A stretch of 64,000 nt of DNA. It comes from Haliotis asinina (taxonomy: Eukaryota; Mollusca; Gastropoda; Lepetellida; Haliotidae). The notes under the pieces were generated by a model. It ran no database searches. It saw only the letters and a program-made list of their open reading frames with translations, and was not told the DNA's origin. The translations under genes were made by a program, and so were the position numbers. Numbering within the stretch: the first letter of the stretch is position 1; each line of letters opens with the position of its first letter. The stretch lies in contig NC_090290.1 in the NCBI RefSeq assembly GCF_037392515.1, forward strand, positions 38,260,753 to 38,324,752, read 5' to 3'. Below are positions 24,547 to 45,240 of the stretch, piece after piece.

Positions 24547-25427
24547 CAGCGACAAGGGAAATCATAATGTGGTGAAATCTGTCTTGATCACATCCTCTTC
24601 TCGTTTTAACTGAAATGTACTTAGATCTACGTATATTACCCTTTCATGACTTAATTTAAGATGAAGTCGAATCTTTTGCATTCGTAATTTAACTTATTCA
24701 TTTTAAGGAGCATTTAGAAGATAGATGCCCATTATTTGCAGGTATTTCAGGGATCTTCTGTTCTCTACAAGAACCTCAAGTGTTGCTTAGCAACTAGTAG
24801 TGGACGTCTAATCACTCCCGCGCCAGACTGATACCCTTCCCTTCTGATTTGCACAATGTAGTGCAGCGAGGTGCGCAAGCGCTGAGAGGCAGGCATACCA
24901 GTCTACATCCACATCGGAGGGATATTTTTAGGGGCCTTTTCAAGTACGAGTTGTGAGAGTAGCCTCCCTTACATTGGCTAGGGGTGTAATAATTGTAAAC
25001 GATTAGAGGAAAACAGCGTTGTAAATAAATGCACATCGGTCACTGCGTGGAACGTGGCAAGGCTTTAATGGCCTCACGCCTCTGAACTGCCACGCACCAC
25101 CAAGCATCAGCTTAACACAATCTCCAGTAGCTTACGTGGCGTTGCTTTCCAATCTGTATCACACGGCCCTAATAATAAGGCTTATCGTACTGACCTCGGA
25201 CGAATTAGATAAGTGTCAGCTATCTTCAACCTTTCTGAACAGACGTATTATGAATGATCAGCGTGTGGGTTCGTGTGAAGGGTACGCTATCAACATCATT
25301 TCACGTCAGAGTGGACTGCCTTAATTGTCGAGGGCAGATAGTGAAAATCGGGTTTGCAAGCATCTTAGTTTGAGTTTGTGTGGAGCAATTTCCAATATGT
25401 CCAGGTAAGATAAATATGCTTTTACAT
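24547..25427. other. Non-coding, nothing recognised
   Basis: No supported gene or repeat. Confidence 0.4.
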
Positions 25428-25990
25428 TAACTGACAGGATATTTCAATATTAATATGATCCTACTTTATCTTTTTAATGAATAAATTTAAAGTGGTCATT
25501 GCAAGGTAACATCAGGGCATAGCAATTAATACTACATGCTTGTAGTCTGTCTCATATTCCCAGAACCACATTATTTTCCCTACTGCCTAGTATTTGAAAC
25601 AACTGACAGTATGTTTCAATGTTAATATAATCCCGACTTTATTTGTAAATGAATGAAATTGTGTATTGCACAGGTAACATCTGGGCATAGCAATTAATAC
25701 TACATACTTTTAGTCTGTCTCATATTCCCCAAACCACATTATTATCCCTACTGCTTAGTGTTTGAAACGACTGACAGTATATTTCAATGTTAATATAATC
25801 CTGACTTTATTTTTAAATAAATGAAATTGCTTATTGCACAAGTCTTCGTAGTAATTTGAATACTGCAGGTTTAGTCTGCCCCTGAACCATAGTACTTTTC
25901 AGACTGCATAGTTTTTACAGCTGACAGTGTATTTTTAATGTTAATTGATATAGTCCTGACTTTATCTTGTAATGAATGAAACTGCTGTTG
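25428..25990. repeat. Tandem array, about 170-bp unit, 3+ copies
   Basis: ACTGACAG...TTTCAATRTTAATAT, GGGCATAGCAATTAATACTA and AGTCTGTCTCATATTCCC recur in order. The last copy is most diverged. Confidence 0.85.
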
Positions 25991-26017
25991 CCCAGTCTTT
26001 TAAGTTCGTAAAGGACA

Positions 26018-26165
26018 CTGGGGTGGCCTTGTGGGTAAGGCGTTCACTCATCATGCTAATTACCTGGGTTCGATTCCCCAGATGGGTACAATGTGTGAAG
26101 CCCATATTTGGTGTCCCCTGCTATGATATTGCTGGAATATTACTAAAAGTGGTACAAAACTAAAC
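26018..26165 (+). mobile_element. tRNA-type SINE (family T)
   Basis: GGCCTTGTGGGTAAGGCG (A-box region), B box GGTTCGATTCC, GTGTGAAGCCCATATTTGG and the tail to AAAACTAAAC. Confidence 0.88.
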
Positions 26166-26659
26166 ACCTAAAGTTTTTCGGGCAACAGTTCTTCAGGAAG
26201 ACAATGAAAAGACTTTGATATGCCCCTTTGATGCAATAATGTTAAGCCTGCATTGTAAACCCTCTCCCTGGTCCTTTTATCAATGAAATACTAGTGAGGT
26301 TGCATAGCAGTAGTGTTAGTTATAACCGTATTCATTGGAACAGTTTTAATGTTGTCTTGAGCCCAACAGAGATTATAATCTCTTTATGCTCAAGCTAGAG
26401 AACTTGTTTGTCCATTATCTACCAGGACATAGCATTATCTGAATGTCGGAATGTTTACTGTCAGATAACCTCTAGCAGTGGCTTGCTGGTGCTCTCTAGC
26501 TTTTAGTATTGTACTGTTCATAAAATCTGTTTAATAGTACAGTTACAGGTCCGTTTCAACTTTCTATCTGTGATAAATTGGTTATTTTACTGTCCTTCGT
26601 TGGCAGTGTTTTAAAACTATTTTGGCTGCATTTACTATGAATTTGTTATTTGTTATGTC

Positions 26660-26712
26660 ATGATGAGGCTGAAATATTGCTGATATGACTATAAATCTAA
26701 ACTCACTCACTC
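26660..26712 (+). mobile_element. SINE tail fragment
   Basis: CTGAAATATTGCTGATATGA followed by TAAATCTAAACTCACTCACTC. Confidence 0.7.
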
Positions 26713-26762
26713 TTTCTACCATTTTCCTTACATCTTGAATCAGGATGCCACAATATAACAAG

Positions 26763-26846
26763 AAAAGCTGACACAAATGACAAACTAATAAAAAGCTGAC
26801 ACAAATGACAAACTAATAAAAAGCTGACACAAATGACAAACTAATA
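26763..26846. repeat. Tandem array, 27-bp unit, three copies
   Basis: AAAAGCTGACACAAATGACA plus AACTAAT, identical copies. Confidence 0.95.
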
Positions 26847-27070
26847 GCTGATCAGATTGTTGTTTTTTTTAAACTTTTCCATGTTTTTTGATGATATAAT
26901 TATCATCAAATTTTAAAAGATTTCTTTGTTTCATCCTCCTGTTAATGCCCAAACAAATCAACATTAATGCAGTACCTTCTCTGAGGTAGGATTTTAACTC
27001 ATTAACTGTATTACCAGTAAATAGACATTTACCATGTCTGTGGTGTACTTACAAGGGTGTCCAGATAGAT

Positions 27071-27185
27071 AAGTGAATGAGTGAATAATGTTTTATGCTC
27101 AATATTCCAGCAGTATTATGTAGACGGAAACCAGAAATGGACTTTACACTTTCACCCATGTGAAAATCAAACCTGTTGCTTGTAA
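27071..27185 (-). mobile_element. Family T SINE, diverged
   Basis: GAATGAGTGAATAATG, CAATATTCCAGCAGTATTAT, CCATGTGAAAATCAAACC (decayed B-box complement). Confidence 0.6.
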
Positions 27186-27258
27186 AGTTGCTTCCATTCT
27201 ATAATAAACATGGACTTATGGGGCTCAGTTGAGTGGTTTGTAACTTGCTCATGATGCA

Positions 27259-27403
27259 TATAGGTTATCACGTGAGTATGTATGGGGATGATTAATATCC
27301 TGCATTAGGAATAAACATTGTATTTAACGAACTAAACATTTAGTGTTTATTCCTAATGCAGGATATTAACCATGCCCAAACACACTCGCATGATAGCCTA
27401 TTT
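27259..27403. mobile_element. Foldback element
   Basis: Perfect 26-base arms (27292-27317 and 27344-27369, starting TTAATATCCTGCATTAGG) extend outward as about 33 bases of imperfect pairing (TAGGTTATCACGTGAGT with the complement of ACTCGCATGATAGCCTA). Confidence 0.8.
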
Positions 27404-27497
27404 ATCATACAATGTAATTCTTACTTTATGATTTTAAAAAATATGATTTTGCCTTAGATCATGAAACTAAATTTTGTGGGATGTGCCTGCATAGCTA

Positions 27498-27545
27498 TGA
27501 CGTCACAAATATGTGAGTAGTAGTACGTGACGTCACAAGCTTGGT
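27498..27545. promoter_or_regulatory. Two palindromic CRE sites
   Basis: TGACGTCA at 27498-27505 and 27538-27545, 40 bases apart. They match the CREB/ATF octamer, about 1.9 kb upstream of the first identified reductase exon. Function is inference only. Confidence 0.35.
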
Positions 27546-28106
27546 GAAGCAAGTTTATATTGTCACTCATTTGAGTGCGTTATGTCATCTGGTTCCCAGT
27601 AAGCTTTTTCTTAAAGAACGCATTGCTGTCAACAAATCTTAGCTTATGTTTGAAAAATAACAAAAAAATTTGTCTGGAATTTCAGAAAATTTCAATTACC
27701 CCTTTGAACACCAAATACACTTTAATGTTCACATGACGTTGTGCACCTGGATTCCTATGCCGTCCTCTCGCTAACACTGACAGTCGGTTTAGAAACTGTC
27801 TTTGTTATCTTCGCAAGCCTATGTATTTCTATCTTCGCTTCATTATCTGCTCAATGTATCATAACCAGGCACGAATTTTCTGGGATCAAAGGAGTGACAG
27901 TACAGTAACCATGGTCGTCAATCCTGACACGATCACTGACCCTTGACGCCATGTTTGTTTACACTGTGAAAGTAGTCCCTAAAATTTGCATATGACCTGT
28001 CTAATTTGCATCGGTATCCGTATATGACCCCAATGGATACTGGAAATATCTGTTGACTTTATCCTGCAGAGAACACTATCCATTGTATGATGAAACCTAA
28101 CATTAC

Positions 28107-28185
28107 AAAGTGCAACCCTAGGTATGTCTCTAACTTGCACAGAGTGCAACCTTAGGTATGTCTCTAACTTGCACAAAGTGCAAGT
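28107..28185. repeat. Tandem duplication, 33 bases
   Basis: TAGGTATGTCTCTAACTTGC with ACARAGTGCAA twice in direct order. Confidence 0.85.
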
Positions 28186-28699
28186 CAGTTGTTTTAGAAA
28201 TAAATCAACAGTAAATCTAGCTTTGTAAGCAGAAGTATGTCAGTTCATTTTTCTTCTAAACTTTGAATAGCAATCTCACGAAAAACATTGCTGTTTATAG
28301 ACATGTCTTGACTATGACAATGCATGTAGACAGGGTCAACTGTGTCTGTGTTTCTACGGTTTCATATGCACCACATCACAGAAATATGTTTATATGCACC
28401 GAAACATTTAAACACACTATGTTGCAAGTCTTTATTTTAGGTTACAAATAGGTCTACATCTCTTAAATCGAGCCCTGGATTGTTTTGTGTTTTGTGAACA
28501 AGAACCATCCTGGTTACGTTTTCAGAGTGATGGCAACCCCTCTGCTGGTAAATGGTTCAAGCTTTGGTCACATGTGTACCATAAGTTTGAGTGAAAGTTT
28601 GTTCATTTGGTTGATATATCTGAAATAAACACGTGATTATACACTCTTAGGTCTGGGTTATAATAGATTTCCATCAGCTATGAAAGCCATAAGACACTG
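28186..28699. other. Non-coding, upstream of reductase
   Basis: No start exon identified; it may hold the missing 5' exon or promoter. Confidence 0.3.
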
Positions 28700-29372
28700 T
28701 TTAATGGACCAATGTTCCATTACTCGAAACAACCTTAGCTAAGATTAACCTTAAACACTAAGGTTAGAGTTACGATAACCTTGAGAAAGAGATATGCCCG
28801 TTGCACGAAACAACCTAAGACAACCTTAACTTGGACTCCAACCTTAGTGTAACCTTAACTAAGGCTGAACTCTTCAGTGCTGTAGTAATGGAAGCATCCC
28901 TAGTTCACTTGTTCTGTCTTTGTACACTCTCTGCTAAAGTTAGAGTTACGATCAACTTAAGAAAAAGATACACACGTTGCACAAAACAACTTTAGGGCAA
29001 CCTTAAGTGGGACTCCAACCTTAGCCGTAACCTTAACTAAGACTGAACTCTTCAACACAGGAGTAATGGAAGCATCCCTAGTTATTCAGCGTGTCCACTT
29101 GACTTGCTCTGTCTCTGTACACCTTCTACTTGCTCAAACTTCCCTCAGTCTTGTTGTATATAATAAAAGCAGCTGCCATATTCCCTTCCCAGCCTTAGAG
29201 ATGCTAAGGTTGATTTGGACCAACCTCAGTTATCAACCTTAGCTTAAGGTTAACCTTAGTTAAGATTGTTTCGTGCAACGGGAGGCTAACCTTAGTAAAG
29301 TTATAAGGTTGTAATCTTAGAGATAAAGTTGACCTTAAGAAATAAAGTTGTTTTGAACAACGGAGCACAGGT
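28700..29372. mobile_element. Palindromic, internally duplicated repeat cluster
   Basis: TTAGCTAAGATTAACCTTA-type palindromes at both ends (CCGTTGCACGAAACAA on the left, TTGTTTCGTGCAACGG on the right). A block of about 180 bases (AACCTTAACTAAG.., AGTAATGGAAGCATCCCTAG) is duplicated at about 28761 and 28940. It ends about 70 bases before reductase exon 1. Confidence 0.7.
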
Positions 29373-29443
29373 GGTCAGGCCTGATGACTTTGTTGTGTGT
29401 CGGTGAGTCACGTGATATTCACCTTTACGATGTAATGTTTCAG

Positions 29444-39297
<9,854 letters not shown>

Positions 39298-39647
39298 AGC
39301 TTGAGGTGCTACGTCTCAGAAGATACATCACAATATGCAGCACAATGTTTGGGTAGTAATATACGTTGCAATATTTGAGCGATATGATACATGTTTTTAT
39401 ACTTTATTAGTGATGTAATTATATAAAATCAAAAGGGGAATAATGTGGTATGGATTGTGGTCTTTTTTGTACTGTTTTTGTGTTGAATCCCAGTTTTTTA
39501 ATCAACCTGAATGACAAACTGTTATCTCCACTGCTTACCTTGTCTTCTGAAATAATTAAGGTTCGGTATTGCCAACATTTTTGTATTGCAGTATGTTTCG
39601 ATATGTGTTGACATATTGAAATTTGTATTGCCATATACATTGGAAGC

Positions 39648-39813
39648 TGTCTAAACTGGCACTCATTGGGACTGAAGAAATAATCCAGTTTAGACAACGT
39701 GCCGAATTGTAGAGCTGATGTTAAATGTTGAAGCCACAGATGAGACTGAGATTTTATGCCAGTGTTGACACCTTGCCGGATTGGACAGATGCCAGTTTTG
39801 ACAGCTTCCACTG
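39648..39813. mobile_element. Pogo/Tc1-type MITE, copy 3, with TA duplication
   Basis: Termini CATTGGAAGCTGTCTAAACTGGCA and TGCCAGTTTTGACAGCTTCCACTG, each about 20 bases paired, flanked by TA on both sides (39646-39647, 39814-39815). 166 bases, non-coding. Confidence 0.82.
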
Positions 39814-41140
39814 TATTGTGAAAATGCAGCATATGGTTAAAGGTAATGAAATTACACTTTCTTTTCTTTTGAACCAATGCCACTGTCAAGACTCAGATGG
39901 TATTGTCCAAATTGAAGGCTTCGCTCTAAAGCTTGGAAGCGGGGAGCGTCTGCGGGGAGCCATATTCATATGGTTCAAAAAGTCTACCAGTTTGGTTTGT
40001 TTATTCTTACAACGAGTTCCAGTGCCAATCTATATTTATTTATTCATATGGTTTAAAAGTCATGCAAATACAATTATAAGCCCAATACACATTCTCAAAA
40101 CTGTTAATGTATGATATTATTATGGAAGTACAAATGTTATTTGTATTTTTGACTTCACCATGAAAAGTACCATTCACAGTCATGAAAATTGCTGATTGTG
40201 TCGCTTGAAACGATTCGTGAAAAATGTACCACAATATATCATATTGTAAATTTTGAATGGCATTATACAGTTTAACTGGTATTACCGCCCACACCATGTA
40301 TAATGGACATGAAGGCAGCTGTACTTTCACCATTACAAACACTAATGGAGTTGTTGTCGGCAGACATACAACAAATGTGTGCCCCAGATATGTTTCTGTA
40401 TACAGAAATGTACCATACACCATTTCCGAATGCAGAAATGTACCCTATGAAGTGTCCATTCCGCATTGTGCCCTTTTCTTGATCGAAACTCTCATACTGT
40501 TTTATTACATGTATTTGATTGTGTTTTGTTAGAAAAATACACTCTCAATAAGAAATATTTTGTGTTGCACAATACCACTTGCAATCAACTGAGCAAGAGC
40601 AAATATATATGGTTTCAGATTTGGGTTGAATAAGATGGTTCCTGTTTATGGTAGAGTTTCTGTTGAGTTTGATCAGGGTACATGTCTGTATACAACAATG
40701 TCCTGGGGTATATTTTTGTAGCACCTGTGCTGACAACAACCTGTTCAATATTATTTAGCTTGGTATTTGTTAATCTTGTTGTTTATAGCTTTTTTATACT
40801 TAAAATAGGAACTGGTAGACATGGTGCTGTTCTTATTATCAATTCGCAACATTGTGATACTTTGATTTGTGTGGAGAGGGAATTCTGACATCTGTACAAC
40901 GAAACACAGTCATGATGAATGTGTAATGTATTTTGGGGAATGTTATAATTATATAATTATTATATCTGGAAACCTTGCCTTCCTGTCAGTTCTCATAAAA
41001 AACCCCAATCTTTTATGTTGTAAAAATGTCTATATAACGGATGTTGGGTTTCTGTTTCCGTACAGTAAATTTTACAAACATATGGACGAAACACAAAACG
41101 TCTCACTTATTCGCATGAAGCTTTGATCTGCAGACCAGGT
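39814..41140. other. Non-coding, nothing recognised
   Basis: AT-rich. TGTATACAGAAATGTACCATA-like blocks recur near 40397 and 40427, giving an irregular short repeat. Confidence 0.4.
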
Positions 41141-41570
41141 GAAGTGAAGCATGAGTATGCCACATTTATTGACACAGCACAAGGTCTGCTAATCTGAATT
41201 AATGACCGATCAGCAGGATACTGGTTGTGATACGTGGGCCTATTTGACACCCAGTGAATTGTAACTGAAGTAAAGCATGTGTATACCACATTTTTAGACA
41301 CGGCATAAGGTCTGCTAGTCTGAATTAATGACCGATCAGCAGGATACTGGTGGTGATACGTGGGCCTATTTGACACCCAGTGAATTGTAACTGAAGTAAA
41401 GCATGTGTATACCACATTTTTTGACACGGCACAAGGTCTGCTAGTCTGAATTAATGACCGATCAGCAGGATACTGGTGGTGATACGTGGGCCTATTTGAC
41501 ACCCAGTGAATTGTAACTGAAGTAAAGCATGAGTATACCACGTTTTTTGACACAGCATAAGGTCGGTTCG
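41141..41570. repeat. Tandem array, 126-bp unit, about 3.4 copies
   Basis: Units start at 41141, 41267, 41393 and 41519 (GAAGTAAAGCATGTGTATAC..., ATTAATGACCGATCAGCAGG, TGGGCCTATTTGACACCCAG). The unit length, divisible by three, keeps a - strand frame open. Confidence 0.95.
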
Positions 41571-41574
41571 AAAT

Positions 41575-41640
41575 GTATTCCCGTGCTTCAAACACTCAAT
41601 AACACTCGGAAATTGGCCAACACATGATGTTTATCTCCTA
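41575..41640. mobile_element. Half of a foldback element
   Basis: GTGCTTCAAACACTCAATAA and CACATGATGTTTATC match the loop and right arm of 46968-47069, adjoining the 126-bp array. Confidence 0.7.
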
Positions 41641-41930
41641 AATAAAAGCTCACTTTAGTCATTGATAAACACTACTACTGCAACTAGTTCTTTGTTTATG
41701 GAGTGCAGTCAGCTTTATTGGTCAGTTGTGATCTAGCATTATATTGTTTACGGAAAAGTAAACAGTATTACAGGAAGTCAGGGTATCCATTGTTCTGTTT
41801 TTAAATTTCTTCAGATTCCTGCTAACTGGTTTGTAAAAGATTGTGATATGTGATATTTTAGTCATGTTTACCGTATAGTCTTCCAGTGTTTGGGTGTTGC
41901 TTAGATGTACAAAGGTACGAAGTTGTGAAT

Positions 41931-42076
41931 TTGTGCATTCGCTCGTCACTCCGAAGACCTGGGTTCGATGCCTTACATGGGTACAGTGTGTACAGCCCAT
42001 TTTCTGGTGTCCCCCGCAGTGATATTGCTGGAATATTGCTAAAAGCGGCGTAAAACTAAACTCAGTCACTCACTCC
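41931..42076 (+). mobile_element. tRNA-type SINE (family T)
   Basis: GCATTCGCTCGTCACTCCGA, B box GGTTCGATGCC, CCCCCGCAGTGATATTGCTG, tail AAAACTAAACTCAGTCACTCACTCC. Confidence 0.9.
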
Positions 42077-43210
42077 AGGGTTTACATTCCAATAAGCCTA
42101 TATTTTACACGGAATGCATCTATGGCTCGGCCATATGATCTTATTACCTCCCTTTGCTGACTTTGCATTCTCACAGCAGCCAATCAGCTACGATGCCATT
42201 ACAACTGAACTTGCCAGTGTCAACTAAGATAGCGGTCACAGCTGCGCAGTGCGAGTCGGACTTGGGGGAAATCATACAGACAAATTGTCAGACCTGAAAC
42301 TGTGAAAAAATATCTGCAAGAACTCCTTCTACCTCTTTCAGAGTTCTTCTGCATGATTTGTTTTGCCAAGTTTGATCAGTTAGATAATTTAAAAGCGAAA
42401 GTGAGTTGTGACTGGTATGCTGAACTTCTCAGTGTAGACACCTGATCGGGTGGGAGGTAACAAAATTATCGTCCTGAGCTATTGTGCATCGAGGGTATAG
42501 TGGAGATTTATCACAATGTACACCTTGGAGATATCGAGGATGTTAAGCAGTGCGCAATAACAGCAAAACAGTTATTTTCACGTGTTTTCCCACATTTTTC
42601 AGTGCCTCTGTTTTACAGGTATACAATGTACATTATTGTGAGTAACATTGCGTCTAAGTAGGATGTTATGTGTTAGATGAAAGGCATATTTTTGTCCCTA
42701 AACAGGGTATGTTTGTAATGCACTTCCTTTTACACATATATGTGAATATTTATATGACCTACCAGAAGTCATTGTTTCATGTGATACCAAAGTTTGTATT
42801 TATCTGTCTTCCATGACAATGTAGTGAAGTAAAACCACGCTATGAATACACATGGAGAAAAGTTAAGCACCACCCCAGTACTATGCCACAACTTCCATGA
42901 TTCTTTGTATGAATTGACAGAAAACATATTGACAAAAGTCTTTGTGTTTTGGTGTCATCACAGAATTTCTGACATCTGTTCATATAAATTTTACGTCTAT
43001 TTTGCCCTTTTATGCACAATAACATTTATTTTGTGCTTCCCCAGATAGCATTCAGACGTCGGCCCATCGTTGGCCCAGTGCTCAACAATGTTAGGCCGAT
43101 GCCTGCCAGTGTTGACCCAACTCTGTATGCTATCGTCTTTGGATACTTGCTGAGAGAATATGTTGAGAGGGAATGCTGTGAACAAAAACCAGTGAATGCG
43201 GATGCTTCAC
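42077..43210. other. Non-coding; GGCCCA-rich patch near 43060
   Basis: GTCGGCCCATCGTTGGCCCA at 43061 resembles repetitive GGCCCAACGTTGG-type mollusc sequence. No gene supported. Confidence 0.4.
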
Positions 43211-43219
43211 CATAGATGA

Positions 43220-43841
43220 CCAGTCTAAGTAAACTTATCCTCAGTACTTTTCGTTACACTCCACTACTGAGTCAAACAAAACCTTAAGGGAGGTCGCGTC
43301 CGGTAACCTTTGAGATTGACCAATCAGAACACAGCTTACCAAATCGCGAAAGTGCACCTTTGCATATATCTTTTGAACTTTTTATCTCGAAAAGGTTCCT
43401 ACCCGAACGATTCCGAATGCTATTTAGCGTACGCTCGCTTCCGGGTGATGCGCACGGCGTACGTACAACCATGACAACAGTGGGTAAACAGTCGCTGAAA
43501 ATAGTGTTTTTGGCTATATTCAAGGATGTTATCTCCCGGAAATATTAGGTAATGGTAACCATGTCAACAGAAACCCTGAAGTGTATATACTGCAGGTCAA
43601 ATAACTATGTTATATCCTGATTTTTGTTTGTGGAGAGATCCGTGTCAGTGACCTGAATATTTTGAAAGTCCCTCCGATCCGTAAATAGTAGCCGTTGTCT
43701 GATTGGTTAAATCTATTTAACAATCACGCGTTTCATTGGACGGTCATTTGTTGCTCAAAGGTTACCTGCCGCGACCTTCTACTAGGTTTTGTTAGACTCA
43801 GTGGTGGAGTGTAACGAAATACACTGAGGTTAAGTTTACTG
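43220..43841. mobile_element. Mutator-like non-autonomous DNA transposon
   Basis: Terminal inverted repeats of about 85-95 bases (AGTAAACTTATCCTCAGT...CGTTACACTCCACTACTGAG ...ACCTTTGAG and its complement), flanked by CATAGATGA at 43211-43219 and 43842-43850. Long arms with a 9-base duplication suggest MULE. The core is non-coding. Confidence 0.65.
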
Positions 43842-44107
43842 CATAGATGAGAAAACCAAGATGAAGCACTTGACTAAAACTGCAGTCAAATAAATTGCCA
43901 CGATGAAACACGCATAAATATACAATGCCACTGCAGAATAACGCCCAGTCTTGGATTCCCTGAGAAGCATTTTCCATTGGGTATATGGGAAACAATGGTG
44001 TTAAAATCATATGAAAAGGTTGCTGAAAATCAGTGATGACACCAGGTGCATGTGACACCAGGTTGACACCCACATGGACATGCCACTGCTCCCACCCCGT
44101 CAAAGAC

Positions 44108-44240
44108 CTGGGCCCACTTGCACAAAGCGAGCTTTATGCTACATGCAATGATTTTAACTCCCATTCTCCAACATAGGCTTGCAACAGTCATAGCGCTACA
44201 TAAGACAGTCATAGCGTTTTCTTTGTGGAAGTGGGCTCTG
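44108..44240. mobile_element. AGGGC-type palindromic MITE
   Basis: TGGGCCCACTTGCACAAAGC pairs imperfectly with CTTTGTGGAAGTGGGCTC; CATAGCGCTACATAAGACAG inside. Confidence 0.65.
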
Positions 44241-45057
44241 CATATATTGATTCTAAAGGTAATGGCATTGTTTAGCAGTGTTACCATGGTTGTTGTTGGA
44301 TAGTTTTAGGTATGAAGTATTTTTTTATTTATCTGTTTGCTCAAAGCAGTGTGCAGTTGTATCACATTGTTGTGACATTAAGAAGTCTACTGATATTAAC
44401 ATGCGACTATCTACAGAAATGTTATGCATAAGCACAGTATTTGCATGTATATCACCTTATTGGCATTGTTGTTTTATTGTGGAGAGTATTGTTTGAAATA
44501 TGGTTTGATTATAAATAAACGTGGGGATCCTTCATTTATTTATTATGACTGAACACATCTTTCTAGTACGAAACGTTTATCACGCTCAAAGGCATGTCTA
44601 TCTGTGGAGATTCAAGGGCAGATACTGTCTCCAGACTGCTTGTCTCCCAGTCTGGGGCGGAATTCTTCGGACTCTCATTTTGGAATTTCTGGGGCAGACA
44701 GATTCATCCTTGTGGAGAGTGGGATAGACGCGATCATCAGTTTCCACGCCTGTCTCTGCGTGGGAATTTATAGGGCGGAGAAGGTCATCCGATTCCACTG
44801 GCAGCCATCAGGTGACAGCATAAATATGGTGCCAAGTTTAGCTTGTTCTAGATTACGGACGAGGATGACTTTCTGAGCGAAGGTGTCTTGACAGTCTGAT
44901 GCATGGATCTGCTTCCTGAAGGCTCGATCGCGTGTTCGAATCCCATGTTTGCCCTGGATGGAAGGTTGGGTTCGTCAGCCCCATACCCCTTCTTTGAACT
45001 TCTCGGAACGTGGGATAGGTCAGTGGTTACAGCTTTTGCTCTTCACACCGAACACCT
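44241..45057. other. Non-coding, nothing recognised
   Basis: CTGTCTCCAGACTGC..GGCGGAAT-type words recur irregularly at 44620-44790. AATAAA at 44514 is orphan. Confidence 0.35.
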
Positions 45058-45240
45058 GGGGCCCGTTTCACAAAGCCCTCGTACTGGTCCGACCTCGTAA
45101 AACAGGTCGTAGACCACTTCTTACTTTTTTACCCCGTTTCACAAAGACCTCGTACATTTACACTGTGTCGGAAACAGCCCAAAATTTAGGACCCCGATTG
45201 ACTTGTCGTAAATGCTTTAGGAGGTCGTAAACACTACTAG
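45058..45240. mobile_element. AGGGC-type element, left partner
   Basis: GGGCCCGTTTCACAAAGCCC, CCCCGTTTCACAAAGACCTC, ATTTAGGACCCCG, GGAGGTCGTAAAC. Inverted relative to 47690-47845. Confidence 0.6.

Noticed and set aside
39419..40114. Frames of 156 (-) and 129 (+) codons downstream of the reductase
   Set aside because: Both run through a 166-base MITE and AT-rich sequence; no family match.
41107..41595. 162-codon - strand frame
   Set aside because: Antisense of the 126-bp array; open only because 126 is divisible by three.
43012..43215. Frame with RRRPIVGPVLNNVRPMPASV
   Set aside because: Tempting because of a CCCCAG acceptor-like start, but the DNA is a GGCCCA-type repeat and no exon joins in phase.
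44597..44880. Overlapping frames with partly protein-like sequence
   Set aside because: Both strands open, with irregular repeated words; no motif or splice logic.
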